From Winogradskyella eckloniae (GTDB lineage Bacteria; Bacteroidota; Bacteroidia; Flavobacteriales; Flavobacteriaceae): a DNA stretch of 64,000 nt. Location of the stretch: NCBI RefSeq assembly GCF_013249045.1, contig NZ_JABRWP010000002.1, positions 124,001-188,000 on the forward strand, given 5' to 3'. The notes beneath the pieces are model-generated. The model saw only the letters and a list, made by a program, of their open reading frames with translations, searched no databases and was not told the DNA's origin. A program made the position numbers and the translations under genes. This document shows, piece by piece, positions 50,960 to 59,935 of this stretch. Each line of letters starts with the position of its first letter. Within the stretch, counting starts at the first letter, position 1.

Positions 50960-51685
50960 TTGATGTCTGACGCCATAGTAATAATCCCTACATATAATGA
51001 GATTGAAAATGTAGAATCAATCATTAGAGCAGTGTTTTCGCAACACAAGGCTTTTGATGTGCTCATTGTAGATGATAATTCTCCAGACCAAACAGCAATA
51101 CGTGTAAAAGAGTTACAAGATGAATTTAAAAATCAATTGTTTCTACTTGAGCGTAAAGAGAAAAGTGGTTTAGGGACGGCTTATATAGCCGGTTTTGAAT
51201 GGGTTTTAGATAAAAACTATCAATTCGTTTTTGAAATGGATGCGGATTTTTCTCATAATCCGGACGATTTAAAAAGATTATATGAAGCTTGCGCAAACCA
51301 TGGCGCAGATATTTCCGTTGGTTCGAGGTATGTTAAAGGGATAACAGTTGTGAACTGGCCAATGTCTCGTATCTTATTGTCTTATGGTGCATCGCGTTAT
51401 GTGAGATTTATTACACGTATGAAAGTTAAGGATTCTACAGCTGGTTTTGTATGTTATAAAAGAAAAGTGCTAGAGGCCATTAATTTAAAAAAAGTAAAGT
51501 TTGTGGGTTATGCTTTTCAGATTGAAATGAAATTTAAAGCGCACAAAAAAGGTTTTAAAATTGTAGAAATACCCGTTATATTTAAGGATAGAACAAAAGG
51601 TAACTCTAAAATGAGTGGAAGTATTATTACGGAAGCTATATTTGGAGTGATTAGTTTAAAATTAAAAAGTTTATTTGCTAAATAA
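50960..51685 (+). CDS. Polyprenol-phosphate mannosyltransferase-like GT2
   Basis: A 241-residue GT2-family glycosyltransferase. Seen: VIIPTYNEIENVESIIRAVF (nucleotide site), VLIVDDNSPDQTAIRVKELQ (first Asp), FEMDADFSHNPDDLKRLYEA (DAD metal motif), and VKGITVVNWPMSRILLSYGA. This matches dolichol/polyprenol monophosphate mannose synthases without a C-terminal membrane domain. It would make polyprenyl-phosphate sugar donors for surface glycans or protein O-glycosylation in Bacteroidota. It is first of three genes, with dihydroorotase 6 bases downstream. Confidence 0.92.
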   Translation: MMSDAIVIIPTYNEIENVESIIRAVFSQHKAFDVLIVDDNSPDQTAIRVKELQDEFKNQLFLLERKEKSGLGTAYIAGFEWVLDKNYQFVFEMDADFSHNPDDLKRLYEACANHGADISVGSRYVKGITVVNWPMSRILLSYGASRYVRFITRMKVKDSTAGFVCYKRKVLEAINLKKVKFVGYAFQIEMKFKAHKKGFKIVEIPVIFKDRTKGNSKMSGSIITEAIFGVISLKLKSLFAK

Positions 51686-51691
51686 AAGATT

Positions 51692-53035
51692 ATGAACAGG
51701 CAGACTCTTATAAAGAATGCAAAAATTGTTAATGAAGGTAAAATTGTTGAAAGTGATATTCTTATAGAAGGCCATTTTATTAAAGAAATAGACTTATCTA
51801 TTAGTGTTAAGTCTGCAGACATGACTGTGATAGATGCCGAAGGCAATTATGTAATACCAGGCATGATTGATGATCAAGTACATTTTAGAGAACCTGGATT
51901 AACGCATAAAGCCAATATTGGGTCAGAGTCTAAAGCTGCATTAGCAGGCGGAATTACATCGTTTATAGAAATGCCCAATACCAACCCTCAAACCACAACG
52001 GTTGAAAAGTTAGAAGAAAAGTTTGCCATTGCAGCAAATAGCTCACATGCCAACTATTCATTTATGTTTGGAGGCACTAATGATAACTTAGAAGAAATCC
52101 TAAAAGTAGATCCTAAAACTGTTGCAGGATTAAAGTTATTTCTAGGCTCTTCTACAGGAAACATGCTAGTTGATGATCCAAAAGTAATTGAGAAAATATT
52201 TTCGAGTACAGACATGGTAATTTCCGTTCATTGCGAAGATGAAGCCACTATAAAAACAAATTTAGCGACGTATAAAGCAGAATATGGTGACGATATTCCT
52301 ATGGAAAAGCATCCAATAATTAGAAGTGAGGAAGCCTGTTATTTATCATCGTCTAGAGCTATAGAATTAGCGAAAAAAACGGGAGCAAGATTGCATGTTT
52401 TTCATTTATCTACAGGAAAAGAAACGCAACTGTTTTCAAATAAAATACCTTTAAAGGATAAGAAAATTACAGCAGAAGTATGCATACATCATTTGTGGTT
52501 TTCTGATGAAGATTATGCTAAAAAAGGGAGTTTTATAAAATGGAATCCGGCAGTTAAAACCTCAAAAGATAGAGATCAACTTTGGAAAGCCTTATTAGAT
52601 GACAGAATCGATGTTATTGCTACAGACCATGCACCACATACACTCGAAGAAAAAAACAATCCATATACAAAAGCACCTTCTGGAGGTCCTTTAGTACAAC
52701 ATGCATTAGTTGCATTGTTTGAAGCGCATCATCAAGGGAAAATCTCAGTCGAAAAAATTGTAGAGAAAGCCTGCCATAATCCAGCTATTTTATTTGATGT
52801 CGAAAAACGTGGCTACGTAAAAGAAGGTTATTTTGCAGATCTTGTCATTGTAGATCCACAAAGCCCTTGGACCGTAAATAAAAGCAACATCTTATATAAA
52901 TGTGGTTGGTCACCGTTTGAAGGGAATACGTTTAAAAGTAGAATAACGCATACGTTTGTTAATGGCGAATTAGCTTATAACAATTTTAAAGTTTTAGACG
53001 TTAAAGCAGGACAACGATTAACTTTTAATAGATAA
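51692..53035 (+). CDS. Dihydroorotase (amidohydrolase, class with QxH start)
   Basis: A 447-residue amidohydrolase matching dihydroorotase, which cyclises carbamoyl aspartate in pyrimidine synthesis. Signatures: VIPGMIDDQVHFREPGLTHK (about 53-72), LKLFLGSSTGN (carboxylated Lys), HCEDEATI, LHVFHLSTGKE, and IATDHAPHTLEEK (catalytic Asp). The HxH of the metal site reads QxH, with Gln in place of the first His. That is the version I know from Bacteroidota enzymes, so I regard it as a lineage feature. Allantoinase is the alternative reading. Confidence 0.9.
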   Translation: MNRQTLIKNAKIVNEGKIVESDILIEGHFIKEIDLSISVKSADMTVIDAEGNYVIPGMIDDQVHFREPGLTHKANIGSESKAALAGGITSFIEMPNTNPQTTTVEKLEEKFAIAANSSHANYSFMFGGTNDNLEEILKVDPKTVAGLKLFLGSSTGNMLVDDPKVIEKIFSSTDMVISVHCEDEATIKTNLATYKAEYGDDIPMEKHPIIRSEEACYLSSSRAIELAKKTGARLHVFHLSTGKETQLFSNKIPLKDKKITAEVCIHHLWFSDEDYAKKGSFIKWNPAVKTSKDRDQLWKALLDDRIDVIATDHAPHTLEEKNNPYTKAPSGGPLVQHALVALFEAHHQGKISVEKIVEKACHNPAILFDVEKRGYVKEGYFADLVIVDPQSPWTVNKSNILYKCGWSPFEGNTFKSRITHTFVNGELAYNNFKVLDVKAGQRLTFNR

Positions 53036-53036
53036 A

Positions 53037-53501
53037 ATGTTTAAAATTCTCAGCGTAATAATAATATTAAGCCTTTTGGTAATCTCATGTAATAGTGTTG
53101 ATAAACCTAAAAAGCCAAATAATTTAATTTCAGAAGCTCAAATGTCTGAACTTTTATATGACGTGTACGTGGTTAATGCGGCAAAAGGTATTAATAGAAA
53201 ATTACTAGAAAAAAATGGTATTGTACCAGAAACATATATTTTAGAAAAACATAATATTGATAGTTTGCAATTTGCTGAAAGCAATTTATATTATAGTTTT
53301 AATACGGAAGTTTATAAAGGTATCATTGAAAAAATTAAGAAAAGAATAGAGACAGAGAAAGAGGCTTATGAAGCCATTAGAAATATTGAAAATAAAAAAG
53401 ACAAACGCAATTCAGACTCCATAAAACAAAAGGCTAGAAGACATAAAGATTCAATTAAAAGAGTTATTGATAGTGTTGGTTTTAAAGGGCTTAACTCTTA
53501 A
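53037..53501 (+). CDS. DUF4296 family lipoprotein
   Basis: A 154-residue lipoprotein with signal ILSLLVISCNSV (Cys 18), then LISEAQMSELLYDVYVVNAA, the DUF4296 opening, and a helical charged C-terminus with EKIKKRIETEKEAYEAIRNI. DUF4296 is Bacteroidota-specific, and the gene order polyprenol glycosyltransferase-dihydroorotase-DUF4296 recurs in Flavobacteriaceae. It starts one base after the dihydroorotase stop. The 3' end overlaps the convergent epimerase gene by 11 bases. Function unknown. Confidence 0.88.
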   Translation: MFKILSVIIILSLLVISCNSVDKPKKPNNLISEAQMSELLYDVYVVNAAKGINRKLLEKNGIVPETYILEKHNIDSLQFAESNLYYSFNTEVYKGIIEKIKKRIETEKEAYEAIRNIENKKDKRNSDSIKQKARRHKDSIKRVIDSVGFKGLNS

Positions 53502-54510
53502 GGTCTCTGAGATACATCTTACCAATATTTTTTATGGTTGTATCCATAGGAATAAATTGAAAATCAAATAAAGTTTTAAATTTCGTATTATCATATTTCT
53601 TAACGCTAAGTATAGATTTAGCGGTAAGTTTAGTTAAACGCCTAGGCTGACGTAACACCATACTTTTTAACCAATCTAATCGCCATACAATATTTATTAA
53701 CCAGGACTTAGCCTCTTTTTTAGGAGGATTAACATCTAAAGCATTGGCCGTTTTAGTAAAAAAGGATTTATAACTTAAGTTTTCAGAAACAACAATAAAG
53801 TTTTCATTTTTAGTGTTGCTATTCATTAATAAAAGCATGGATTTTACGACATCAATTACATCTATAAATCCAGTAATGCCTAGCGTGTAATACGGAAGTC
53901 CTTTGTGAATTCTATGAAATAAGCTACTACTTCCTTTGCTATGCCAATAACCAGGTCCTAATATAATACCAGGATTTACAATAACAGCATTTAAACCTTC
54001 TTGTGTTGCTCGCCAGACTTCTAATTCAGCACCATATTTTGTAATGGCATATATACTGTTGTCGTAATCGGCATTCCATTCTGTTTTTTCGTTTATAAGC
54101 AGTTCCGGATTAGCATGATGACCAATTGTTGCAATTGAGCTAACATAGCACAATTTTTCTACATTAAAACTAATACATAAGTTCACAATGTTGGCCGTGC
54201 CTTTAATATTAATTTTGCGTAACAATTTATAATCACTTGGTTCAAAAGATACAAATGCCGCACAATGATACACATGTGTGATATCTTTAAAAGCAGACTG
54301 AAGTTGTGGAATATCATTTATGTCTGCTTTAATCCATTCAATTTTATTAAACATTATCTCAGCAGTGTCCGTATAGTAAGAAAAGACCTGTTTTACTTTA
54401 GAAAGCGTTTTTTCAGTTCTATAAATTGCTCTTACAGAAGCATTGCTCTGCAACAGCTGAAAAAGTAAATGCGAGCCAACTAAACCTGTACCTCCTGTAA
54501 CTAATATCAT
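53491..54510 (-). CDS. NAD-dependent epimerase/dehydratase family protein
   Basis: A 339-residue extended short-chain dehydrogenase. The dinucleotide loop is ILVTGGTGLVGSHLLFQLLQ, the catalytic Tyr-Lys pair sits in SIYAITKYGAELEVWRA, and VIVNPGIILGPGYW is the substrate-side motif. HVYHCAAFVSF places it with the NAD(P)-binding sugar epimerase or dihydroflavonol-reductase-like group. The substrate cannot be assigned. It is a single gene, convergent with DUF4296 and divergent from tyrS. Confidence 0.9.
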   Translation of the reverse strand: MILVTGGTGLVGSHLLFQLLQSNASVRAIYRTEKTLSKVKQVFSYYTDTAEIMFNKIEWIKADINDIPQLQSAFKDITHVYHCAAFVSFEPSDYKLLRKINIKGTANIVNLCISFNVEKLCYVSSIATIGHHANPELLINEKTEWNADYDNSIYAITKYGAELEVWRATQEGLNAVIVNPGIILGPGYWHSKGSSSLFHRIHKGLPYYTLGITGFIDVIDVVKSMLLLMNSNTKNENFIVVSENLSYKSFFTKTANALDVNPPKKEAKSWLINIVWRLDWLKSMVLRQPRRLTKLTAKSILSVKKYDNTKFKTLFDFQFIPMDTTIKNIGKMYLRDLKS

Positions 54511-54613
54511 TAAGCGAAGGTACTAAATCTTATGCTTAACCCAATGTTAGAACTTTGTTAATAAGGACAAGCCTAATTGCGTTGCGGATTGTAAATTGAA
54601 TTAAAATTGTCTT

Positions 54614-54642
54614 TTGTCTTTAACATCGGAAACATATCTTTG
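54614..54642 (+). promoter_or_regulatory. Promoter of tyrS
   Basis: TTG (54614-54616), 18 bases, then TATCTTTG (54635-54642), a full Bacteroidota -33/-7 match. The ATG of tyrS follows 29 bases after the -7 box. Confidence 0.65.
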
Positions 54643-54671
54643 TGCAATTAAAATTTGAAACTAAATAAGCA

Positions 54672-55982
54672 ATGGCAAACAAGTTTGTAGACGAATTACG
54701 TTGGAGAGGTATGGTACATGATATCATGCCTGGGACTGAAGAACAATTAGATAAGGAGATGACAACTGCGTATATCGGTTTTGATCCTACTTCAGATGCC
54801 TTGCATATAGGGAGTTTAGTGCCTATTATTTTGTTAGTTCATTTAGAGAGAGCTGGTCATAAGCCAGTGGCTTTAGTTGGTGGTGCAACAGGAATGATTG
54901 GAGATCCATCAGGTAAAAGTGATGAAAGAAACTTGTTAGACGAAGCAACACTAGCGCATAATGTTGCTGGTATAAAAAATGTATTATCACGTTTTTTAGA
55001 TTTTAATTCTACTAATGAAAATGCGCCAGTTTTAGTGAATAATTATGATTGGATGAAAGACTTTAGTTTCATTGATTTTGCTAGAGACGTAGGTAAGCGT
55101 ATCACTGTAAATTACATGATGGCTAAAGATTCTGTAAAAAAACGTCTTAGTGGAGACGAAGGAAATGTTGGGATGTCATTTACGGAGTTTACATATCAAT
55201 TAATACAAGGTTATGATTTTCATCATTTGTATAAAACAATAGGTTGTAAATTACAAATGGGCGGAAGTGATCAATGGGGAAATATCACAACAGGTACAGA
55301 ATTGGTTAGACGAATGCATGATGGTGAGGATCAAGCAAAAGCTTTTGCTATGACTTGCCCTTTAATTACCAAAGCTGATGGGTCTAAATTTGGAAAGTCT
55401 GAAGGCGGAAACGTTTGGTTAAATGCAGATAAGACTTCGGTATTTAAATTCTACCAGTTCTGGTTAAACACCACAGATGAAGATGCAGAAAAATATATAA
55501 AAATATTTACATTTTTAGATAGAGAAACCATTGAAGCACTAATTGTTGAACATAAAGAAACACCCCATTTGCGTTTGTTGCAAAAACGATTAGCAGAAGA
55601 AGTTACTGTTTTTGTGCACAGCCAAGATGATTATGATAATGCTGTGAAAGCCTCTAAAATATTATTTAGTAAAGATTTTAAAAATGAAATTAAGCAACTA
55701 CCAGAATCTTTATTTTTAGACGTGTTTGAAGGCGTAAAACAAGCTGAAATAGCTGAGTCAGAATTTAAAGAAGGTATAGATATGATTGGTGCATTAGCTG
55801 CAAAAACTAATTTTTTAAATTCTAATGGTGATGCAAGACGTGCATTAAAAGAAAATGCAGTTGCAGTAAATAAAGAAAAAGTAAAGGAAGATTACATATT
55901 GTCTTCTGAAGATTTAATCCATGATAAATACATTATTATAAGTAGAGGAAAGAAAACGAATTTCCTTTTAAAAGTGGTTTAA
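54672..55982 (+). CDS. tyrS: Tyrosyl-tRNA synthetase
   Basis: Class I synthetase charging tRNA-Tyr. The 436-residue product shows the HIGH-type HIGS at 45-48 ([15 protein letters not shown]), [38 protein letters not shown] and [13 protein letters not shown], in which KFGKS (239-243) replaces KMSKS. It ends with an S4-type RNA-binding domain (about 370-436), where [19 protein letters not shown] and [20 protein letters not shown] lie. The TyrZ-like longer form is excluded by the S4 tail. A strong terminator follows at 56006-56041. Confidence 0.97.
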   Translation: MANKFVDELRWRGMVHDIMPGTEEQLDKEMTTAYIGFDPTSDALHIGSLVPIILLVHLERAGHKPVALVGGATGMIGDPSGKSDERNLLDEATLAHNVAGIKNVLSRFLDFNSTNENAPVLVNNYDWMKDFSFIDFARDVGKRITVNYMMAKDSVKKRLSGDEGNVGMSFTEFTYQLIQGYDFHHLYKTIGCKLQMGGSDQWGNITTGTELVRRMHDGEDQAKAFAMTCPLITKADGSKFGKSEGGNVWLNADKTSVFKFYQFWLNTTDEDAEKYIKIFTFLDRETIEALIVEHKETPHLRLLQKRLAEEVTVFVHSQDDYDNAVKASKILFSKDFKNEIKQLPESLFLDVFEGVKQAEIAESEFKEGIDMIGALAAKTNFLNSNGDARRALKENAVAVNKEKVKEDYILSSEDLIHDKYIIISRGKKTNFLLKVV

Positions 55983-56005
55983 TTAAATATAAACTAACGC
56001 ATAAG

Positions 56006-56041
56006 GACCTCACTGTTTTGTAGCAAGTGAGGTCTTTTTTT
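56006..56041 (+). terminator. Terminator after tyrS
   Basis: Perfect stem GACCTCACT/AGTGAGGTC (56006-56014 with 56026-56034) followed by seven T. Confidence 0.9.
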
Positions 56042-56104
56042 ATCGTTAAATTCTGAAGTATTAGTTAAGAAATTAATTTTTAGGTTTAATAAAGGTTATA
56101 AATA

Positions 56105-56136
56105 AAAAAAGTGCCCAATATAATATTGAGCACTTT
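56105..56136 (-). terminator. Terminator for the LuxE-like gene (minus strand)
   Basis: Stem AAAGTGC-CAATAT with ATATTG-GCACTTT (one internal mismatch), reading into a T-run on the minus strand. It lies about 95 bases beyond the stop of the LuxE-like gene. The gap in between contains a 7-codon mini-frame but nothing I can name. Confidence 0.75.
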
Positions 56137-56231
56137 CTAACCAATCAATCAACTATTGAAAATCTTTCTTTTTCATAGCACTTAATAAGTCGTTAGTATG
56201 TTTTTGTCCTTACAAAAAATTTAAAATAATT

Positions 56232-57212
56232 TTAAAGTGCCATTAAATTACAGCCTCTAATGTCAGAGTTATCAAACCTTCCAATGATTCCAAAATGACC
56301 GTTATTGTAGACTTTTCCTAGATCTTGAGTAGCAATAAACGAGCAAGAATTAATATTTGCTAAATCAATAACATTGATGCCGCCTGTTTTGTTTGGTTGT
56401 TGTATGGTAAGTGCGTCTTCAGTATCTCGCGTTAAAATTTTCATCCATGGCGGACATTCAAAAACACCATTTCCATTAGAGTACGCTTGGCTTAACAATT
56501 CTGTCATGCCGTATTCACTATGTATATGGTTAACATTAAACCCATTCTGAAGAATTTGATGTAACTCTTGTCTTATAATTTCTTTTCGTCTGCCTTTCAT
56601 GCCACCAGTTTCCATAACTGTGGTGTGTTTTAAATTAAGTTGGTAGGCTTCAACTAAATCTAATAAGGCAAAGGAGACACCAATAAGTAATGTTTTCTGC
56701 TGTTTACCTTCTAAGGATTTTAAAGTATTGGCTAAATCATCAAGATTATTGAGATAAAAGCCACTTTCTGTTTGATTAGATTTTTCAATTAAATCATTTA
56801 CCATATAGATTAAAGAAGAACCGTCACGTTCTAAATAAGACGGTAATAAAGCTAAAACAACGTAGTCTTCAATTTCTCCATAGAAGTGTTTAAACGCTTT
56901 TAAATAACTCGTTTCGTATAGTTTTAAATCTGTAACTAAATGTTTACTTGTTATGCTTCCCGTTGTTCCAGAACTTGAAAACGTTTTTTCAATAGTATTA
57001 GACGTACTAAGAACGTCCTTTGTTTTAAAAAACTGAATGGGTAAAAATGGAATATCTGAGACCGCTTTAATATCAGATGGATGTTTGTAGAGTAGGTCGC
57101 AAAAAGAGCGGTATACTGGATTGTTTTCAAATTGAAATTGAAACACTTTTAATGCCAACGCTTCAAATTCTACATCAGTTTTTATATTAAAAATGTCCTC
57201 TTTAATGATCAT
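56232..57212 (-). CDS. LuxE-like acyl-protein synthetase
   Basis: A 326-residue protein of the LuxE/acyl-protein synthetase branch of the adenylate-forming superfamily. Seen: PFLPIQFFKTKDVLST, EKTFSSSGTTGSITSKHLVT (about 77-96, the Ser/Thr/Gly phosphate loop), METGGMKGRRKEIIRQEL, and HSEYGMTELLSQAYSNGNG. LuxE activates fatty acids in luminescent bacteria. Stand-alone relatives in Bacteroidota are found near surface-polysaccharide or lipid genes and their substrate is unknown. No LuxC or LuxD partner is in the window. Confidence 0.88.
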   Translation of the reverse strand: MIIKEDIFNIKTDVEFEALALKVFQFQFENNPVYRSFCDLLYKHPSDIKAVSDIPFLPIQFFKTKDVLSTSNTIEKTFSSSGTTGSITSKHLVTDLKLYETSYLKAFKHFYGEIEDYVVLALLPSYLERDGSSLIYMVNDLIEKSNQTESGFYLNNLDDLANTLKSLEGKQQKTLLIGVSFALLDLVEAYQLNLKHTTVMETGGMKGRRKEIIRQELHQILQNGFNVNHIHSEYGMTELLSQAYSNGNGVFECPPWMKILTRDTEDALTIQQPNKTGGINVIDLANINSCSFIATQDLGKVYNNGHFGIIGRFDNSDIRGCNLMAL

Positions 57213-57288
57213 TGTGCAAAAATAGACAAAGAAGTGATTTAAACTTTTCTTTTAGCCATAATTTAAAGTTGCCTAATCCATAACGCAT

Positions 57289-57328
57289 AAAAAAAGCGTA
57301 ACTCTATTCATTGAGTTACGCTTTTTGT
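57289..57328. terminator. Bidirectional terminator
   Basis: Perfect stem AAAAAGCGTAACTC/GAGTTACGCTTTTT around TATTCATT (57291-57304 with 57313-57326). It ends the minus-strand sorting-domain gene that stops at 57345. Confidence 0.9.
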
Positions 57329-57344
57329 TTTATTACAATATAGC

Positions 57345-59012
57345 TTAGTTAATTACTAATTTCTTAGTAGTAGAAGCATTGTTTTGAGTGATTTTTACGA
57401 TGTAAACACCAGATATTAAGTTAGAAACATTTAACGTATTGTTTGTTAAAGTTTGGTTTTTAACTTCTTTACCTAAAATATCAAATACCTGTACAGCTAT
57501 GACTTCGTTATTCGTTGAAGAAATAGAAACAGAACCTGTATTCGTTGGGTTAGGATATAAGCTAAACGTATTTGCGTTGAAGTTGTTAACACTCAATGGA
57601 GCAGCAATATCACTAGCATATCTTGGGAAAATTTGGTAAACACCATTAAATTCACCACCTAAACCTGTGATGCTAGAAACTGTAGTTGGGATTGCAGTAC
57701 CAATAATATCTTCATCACCAAAAGCAACTCTAGCTACTGTGACATCAGCACCATCTGCTACGTCGTAATTTGTGTTGTCAGTAAAAGAACCTGTATCTGA
57801 AAACGTTACATTGTTTAATGTAATTAATCTACTTTCATAGACTTCACCATTGTTAATTAATTCTGAAGCACTAACTACTATAGGTGTTAAAACAGTACCA
57901 GTAGAAGAAGCGGCAGCAATGTTTTCACTAGGTACAAACTGAAGTGTACCAGCATATTCAGTAAGCTCTCCAGTTAAACCTGTGATACCATCACCGATAT
58001 TAAAAACTGTAGATAATGTACCTGCAGTATCATCTATTAAGATACCAGCTCCACCATCTTGAATGTACTTTTGGTTTCTAGTACCTTCAGTGACGATATA
58101 AGAGATAATAGCTTCACCAGTTAATTCGTAAAAACTACCAACAGTTCCAGCACGTAATGCGGTTATATCAGCGACTTGATTTTCTGAAGCCACAGAAAAA
58201 GTTATTGTTGTATTTACAGCAGGACTAATAGGTGTATGACTATTGTCAACTAATTCCATATATACTACATAAGTTCCACCGTTTGCTACAGCAATAGTCT
58301 CATCATTAGTATCGTATTTCATAGGTTGTGCAGCACCATTTACTGTCCAATGAATATGTCCATCAAAACCACCAGATGTTGCTCCAACACTAAAGTTTAA
58401 TACGCTTACAGATAAATTTACACTAGTTGTACCAGGATCAATAATGTCACCATCAGCAGGTGATGTAATTGTTAAAGTAGGTGTAGTAACAGCTTGCTCT
58501 ACAAATGAGAAATCATCCCAATATACAACTGCAGATCCATAAGATCTTACTTCAAAATAAAAAGCAGCCGCAGTAGCAGGTGCCGTTAAAGTTACAGTAT
58601 ATTCTGCCCATTGATTTCCGTTAGTGTCAAAATATCCGTTATCTGGACCTCTTAATTCAGCCGCATTATCAGTTATGTTAGTATCAGAAGCATCTCTCCA
58701 ATAACTCCAAATTCTTGCATCAGTATCATCACCAGATTCAACTTTATACCATAAAGAAATAGTATACATGTTTCCTGGAGTAATACCTGAAACAGTTTGG
58801 CTTAAATCTTTTGTTCCATCTGCTGTATGTTTAGCAGCATTAGCACCTCCATGAAATTCTGTAGTTTCTTGAGTGATATTCTCAGCTTTTGTCCAACCGT
58901 TTGGAGTCGTTGTATCCGTCCAAGTTTCAAAATCTCCGTTTACTAATAAATTCTGTCCAAATGAAATGGAAGATATTAAAACGGCAATAAATAGAAAGTA
59001 AATTTTCTTCAT
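57345..59012 (-). CDS. Secreted modular protein with type IX sorting domain
   Basis: A 555-residue exported protein. A signal peptide (1-19, ending SISFGQ) comes first. The carbohydrate-binding-like domain (about 20-172) begins NLLVNGDFETWTDTTTPNGW and ends YWDDFSFVEQ. A PKD/Ig-like domain with TLTITSPADGDIIDPGTTSV follows (about 177-273), then a DUF5689-like OB domain with VGSFYELTGEAIISYIV. The C-terminal type A sorting domain (about 478-555) starts FSLYPNPTNTGSVSI and ends VYIVKITQNNASTTKKLVIN. The sorting domain sends it through the type IX secretion system to the cell surface or medium. No catalytic domain is visible, so it may bind glycans or act as an adhesin. Confidence 0.93.
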   Translation of the reverse strand: MKKIYFLFIAVLISSISFGQNLLVNGDFETWTDTTTPNGWTKAENITQETTEFHGGANAAKHTADGTKDLSQTVSGITPGNMYTISLWYKVESGDDTDARIWSYWRDASDTNITDNAAELRGPDNGYFDTNGNQWAEYTVTLTAPATAAAFYFEVRSYGSAVVYWDDFSFVEQAVTTPTLTITSPADGDIIDPGTTSVNLSVSVLNFSVGATSGGFDGHIHWTVNGAAQPMKYDTNDETIAVANGGTYVVYMELVDNSHTPISPAVNTTITFSVASENQVADITALRAGTVGSFYELTGEAIISYIVTEGTRNQKYIQDGGAGILIDDTAGTLSTVFNIGDGITGLTGELTEYAGTLQFVPSENIAAASSTGTVLTPIVVSASELINNGEVYESRLITLNNVTFSDTGSFTDNTNYDVADGADVTVARVAFGDEDIIGTAIPTTVSSITGLGGEFNGVYQIFPRYASDIAAPLSVNNFNANTFSLYPNPTNTGSVSISSTNNEVIAVQVFDILGKEVKNQTLTNNTLNVSNLISGVYIVKITQNNASTTKKLVIN

Positions 59013-59248
59013 AATTGAATTTTTATAAAAGTTTAGATTACAAATATAACAACAAATCTCGTTTTTTAAGAATCTGAATAGTTAATACTTATCAAGTTTA
59101 CATTAACTTAATATGGTAAAAATCAGGTGCTTTTGAAATACAATGAGTTAAGATAGCAATGTTAGGTAATTGTTATCAATTTAGTATCTTTAGATGGTAT
59201 ACAGAGATATATTTTATATTTACCATTCTTAAAATACAAAACAGAGCT

Positions 59249-59935
59249 TTGAAAAAGAAAGATATTAAAATACTATTAGTAGATGATGAACCAGATATTT
59301 TAGAAATAGTTGGTTACAATTTGTCTTCAGAAGGTTATCAAGTTATTAAAGGTGAAAATGGTCTTGAAGCTATTGAATTGGCGAAGAAAAATAAGCCGCA
59401 TTTAATTATTTTAGATGTAATGATGCCAAAAATGGATGGTATTGAGGCTTGTGAGCGTTTAAGAGAATTACCAGAATTAAGTGAAACTATCATTACGTTT
59501 TTAACAGCAAGAGGAGAAGATTATTCTCAAGTTGCTGGTTTTGATGCTGGTGCAGATGATTACATTGCTAAACCTATTACGCCAAAAGTATTAATCAGTA
59601 AAGTGAAGTCGTTGTTGAGACGATTAAAAAATACTGAGGAAATAGCAGAATCAATTGTGAAAATTGGCGACTTGGTAATTTATAAAGAAGAGTATAAAAT
59701 AACTTTAAACGGTAAGGAAATAACGTTGCCTAGAAAGGAGTTTGAATTGTTATCTTTGTTAGCAACCAAACCGGGAAAAGTTTTTAAGCGCGATGAGATT
59801 TTAGATAAAGTCTGGGGAAATGAAGTCGTTGTTGGCGGAAGAACCATAGATGTACATATTAGAAAACTTCGTGAAAAAATTGGCGATAAATCGTTTAAAA
59901 CTGTCAAAGGTGTTGGTTACAAGTTTGTAGACTAA
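59249..59935 (+). CDS. Two-component response regulator (OmpR/PhoB family)
   Basis: A 228-residue response regulator with a TTG start at 59249 (KKKDIKILLVDDEPDILEIV after the initiator); an ATG 90 bases upstream in the same frame would add a hydrophobic tail foreign to the family. Receiver: VDDEPD acidic pocket, phosphoacceptor D56 in LIILDVMMPKMDG, and Lys in YIAKPITP. The C-terminal OmpR-type winged helix (about 130-228) includes LPRKEFELLSLLATKPGKVF and VVVGGRTIDVHIRKLREKIG. It is the partner of the kinase that follows, whose ATG overlaps its stop. Confidence 0.93.
   Translation: MKKKDIKILLVDDEPDILEIVGYNLSSEGYQVIKGENGLEAIELAKKNKPHLIILDVMMPKMDGIEACERLRELPELSETIITFLTARGEDYSQVAGFDAGADDYIAKPITPKVLISKVKSLLRRLKNTEEIAESIVKIGDLVIYKEEYKITLNGKEITLPRKEFELLSLLATKPGKVFKRDEILDKVWGNEVVVGGRTIDVHIRKLREKIGDKSFKTVKGVGYKFVD

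Noticed and set aside
59159..59248. Upstream ATG for the response regulator
   Set aside because: It would add 30 hydrophobic residues before the receiver domain; the TTG at 59249 gives the normal N-terminus.
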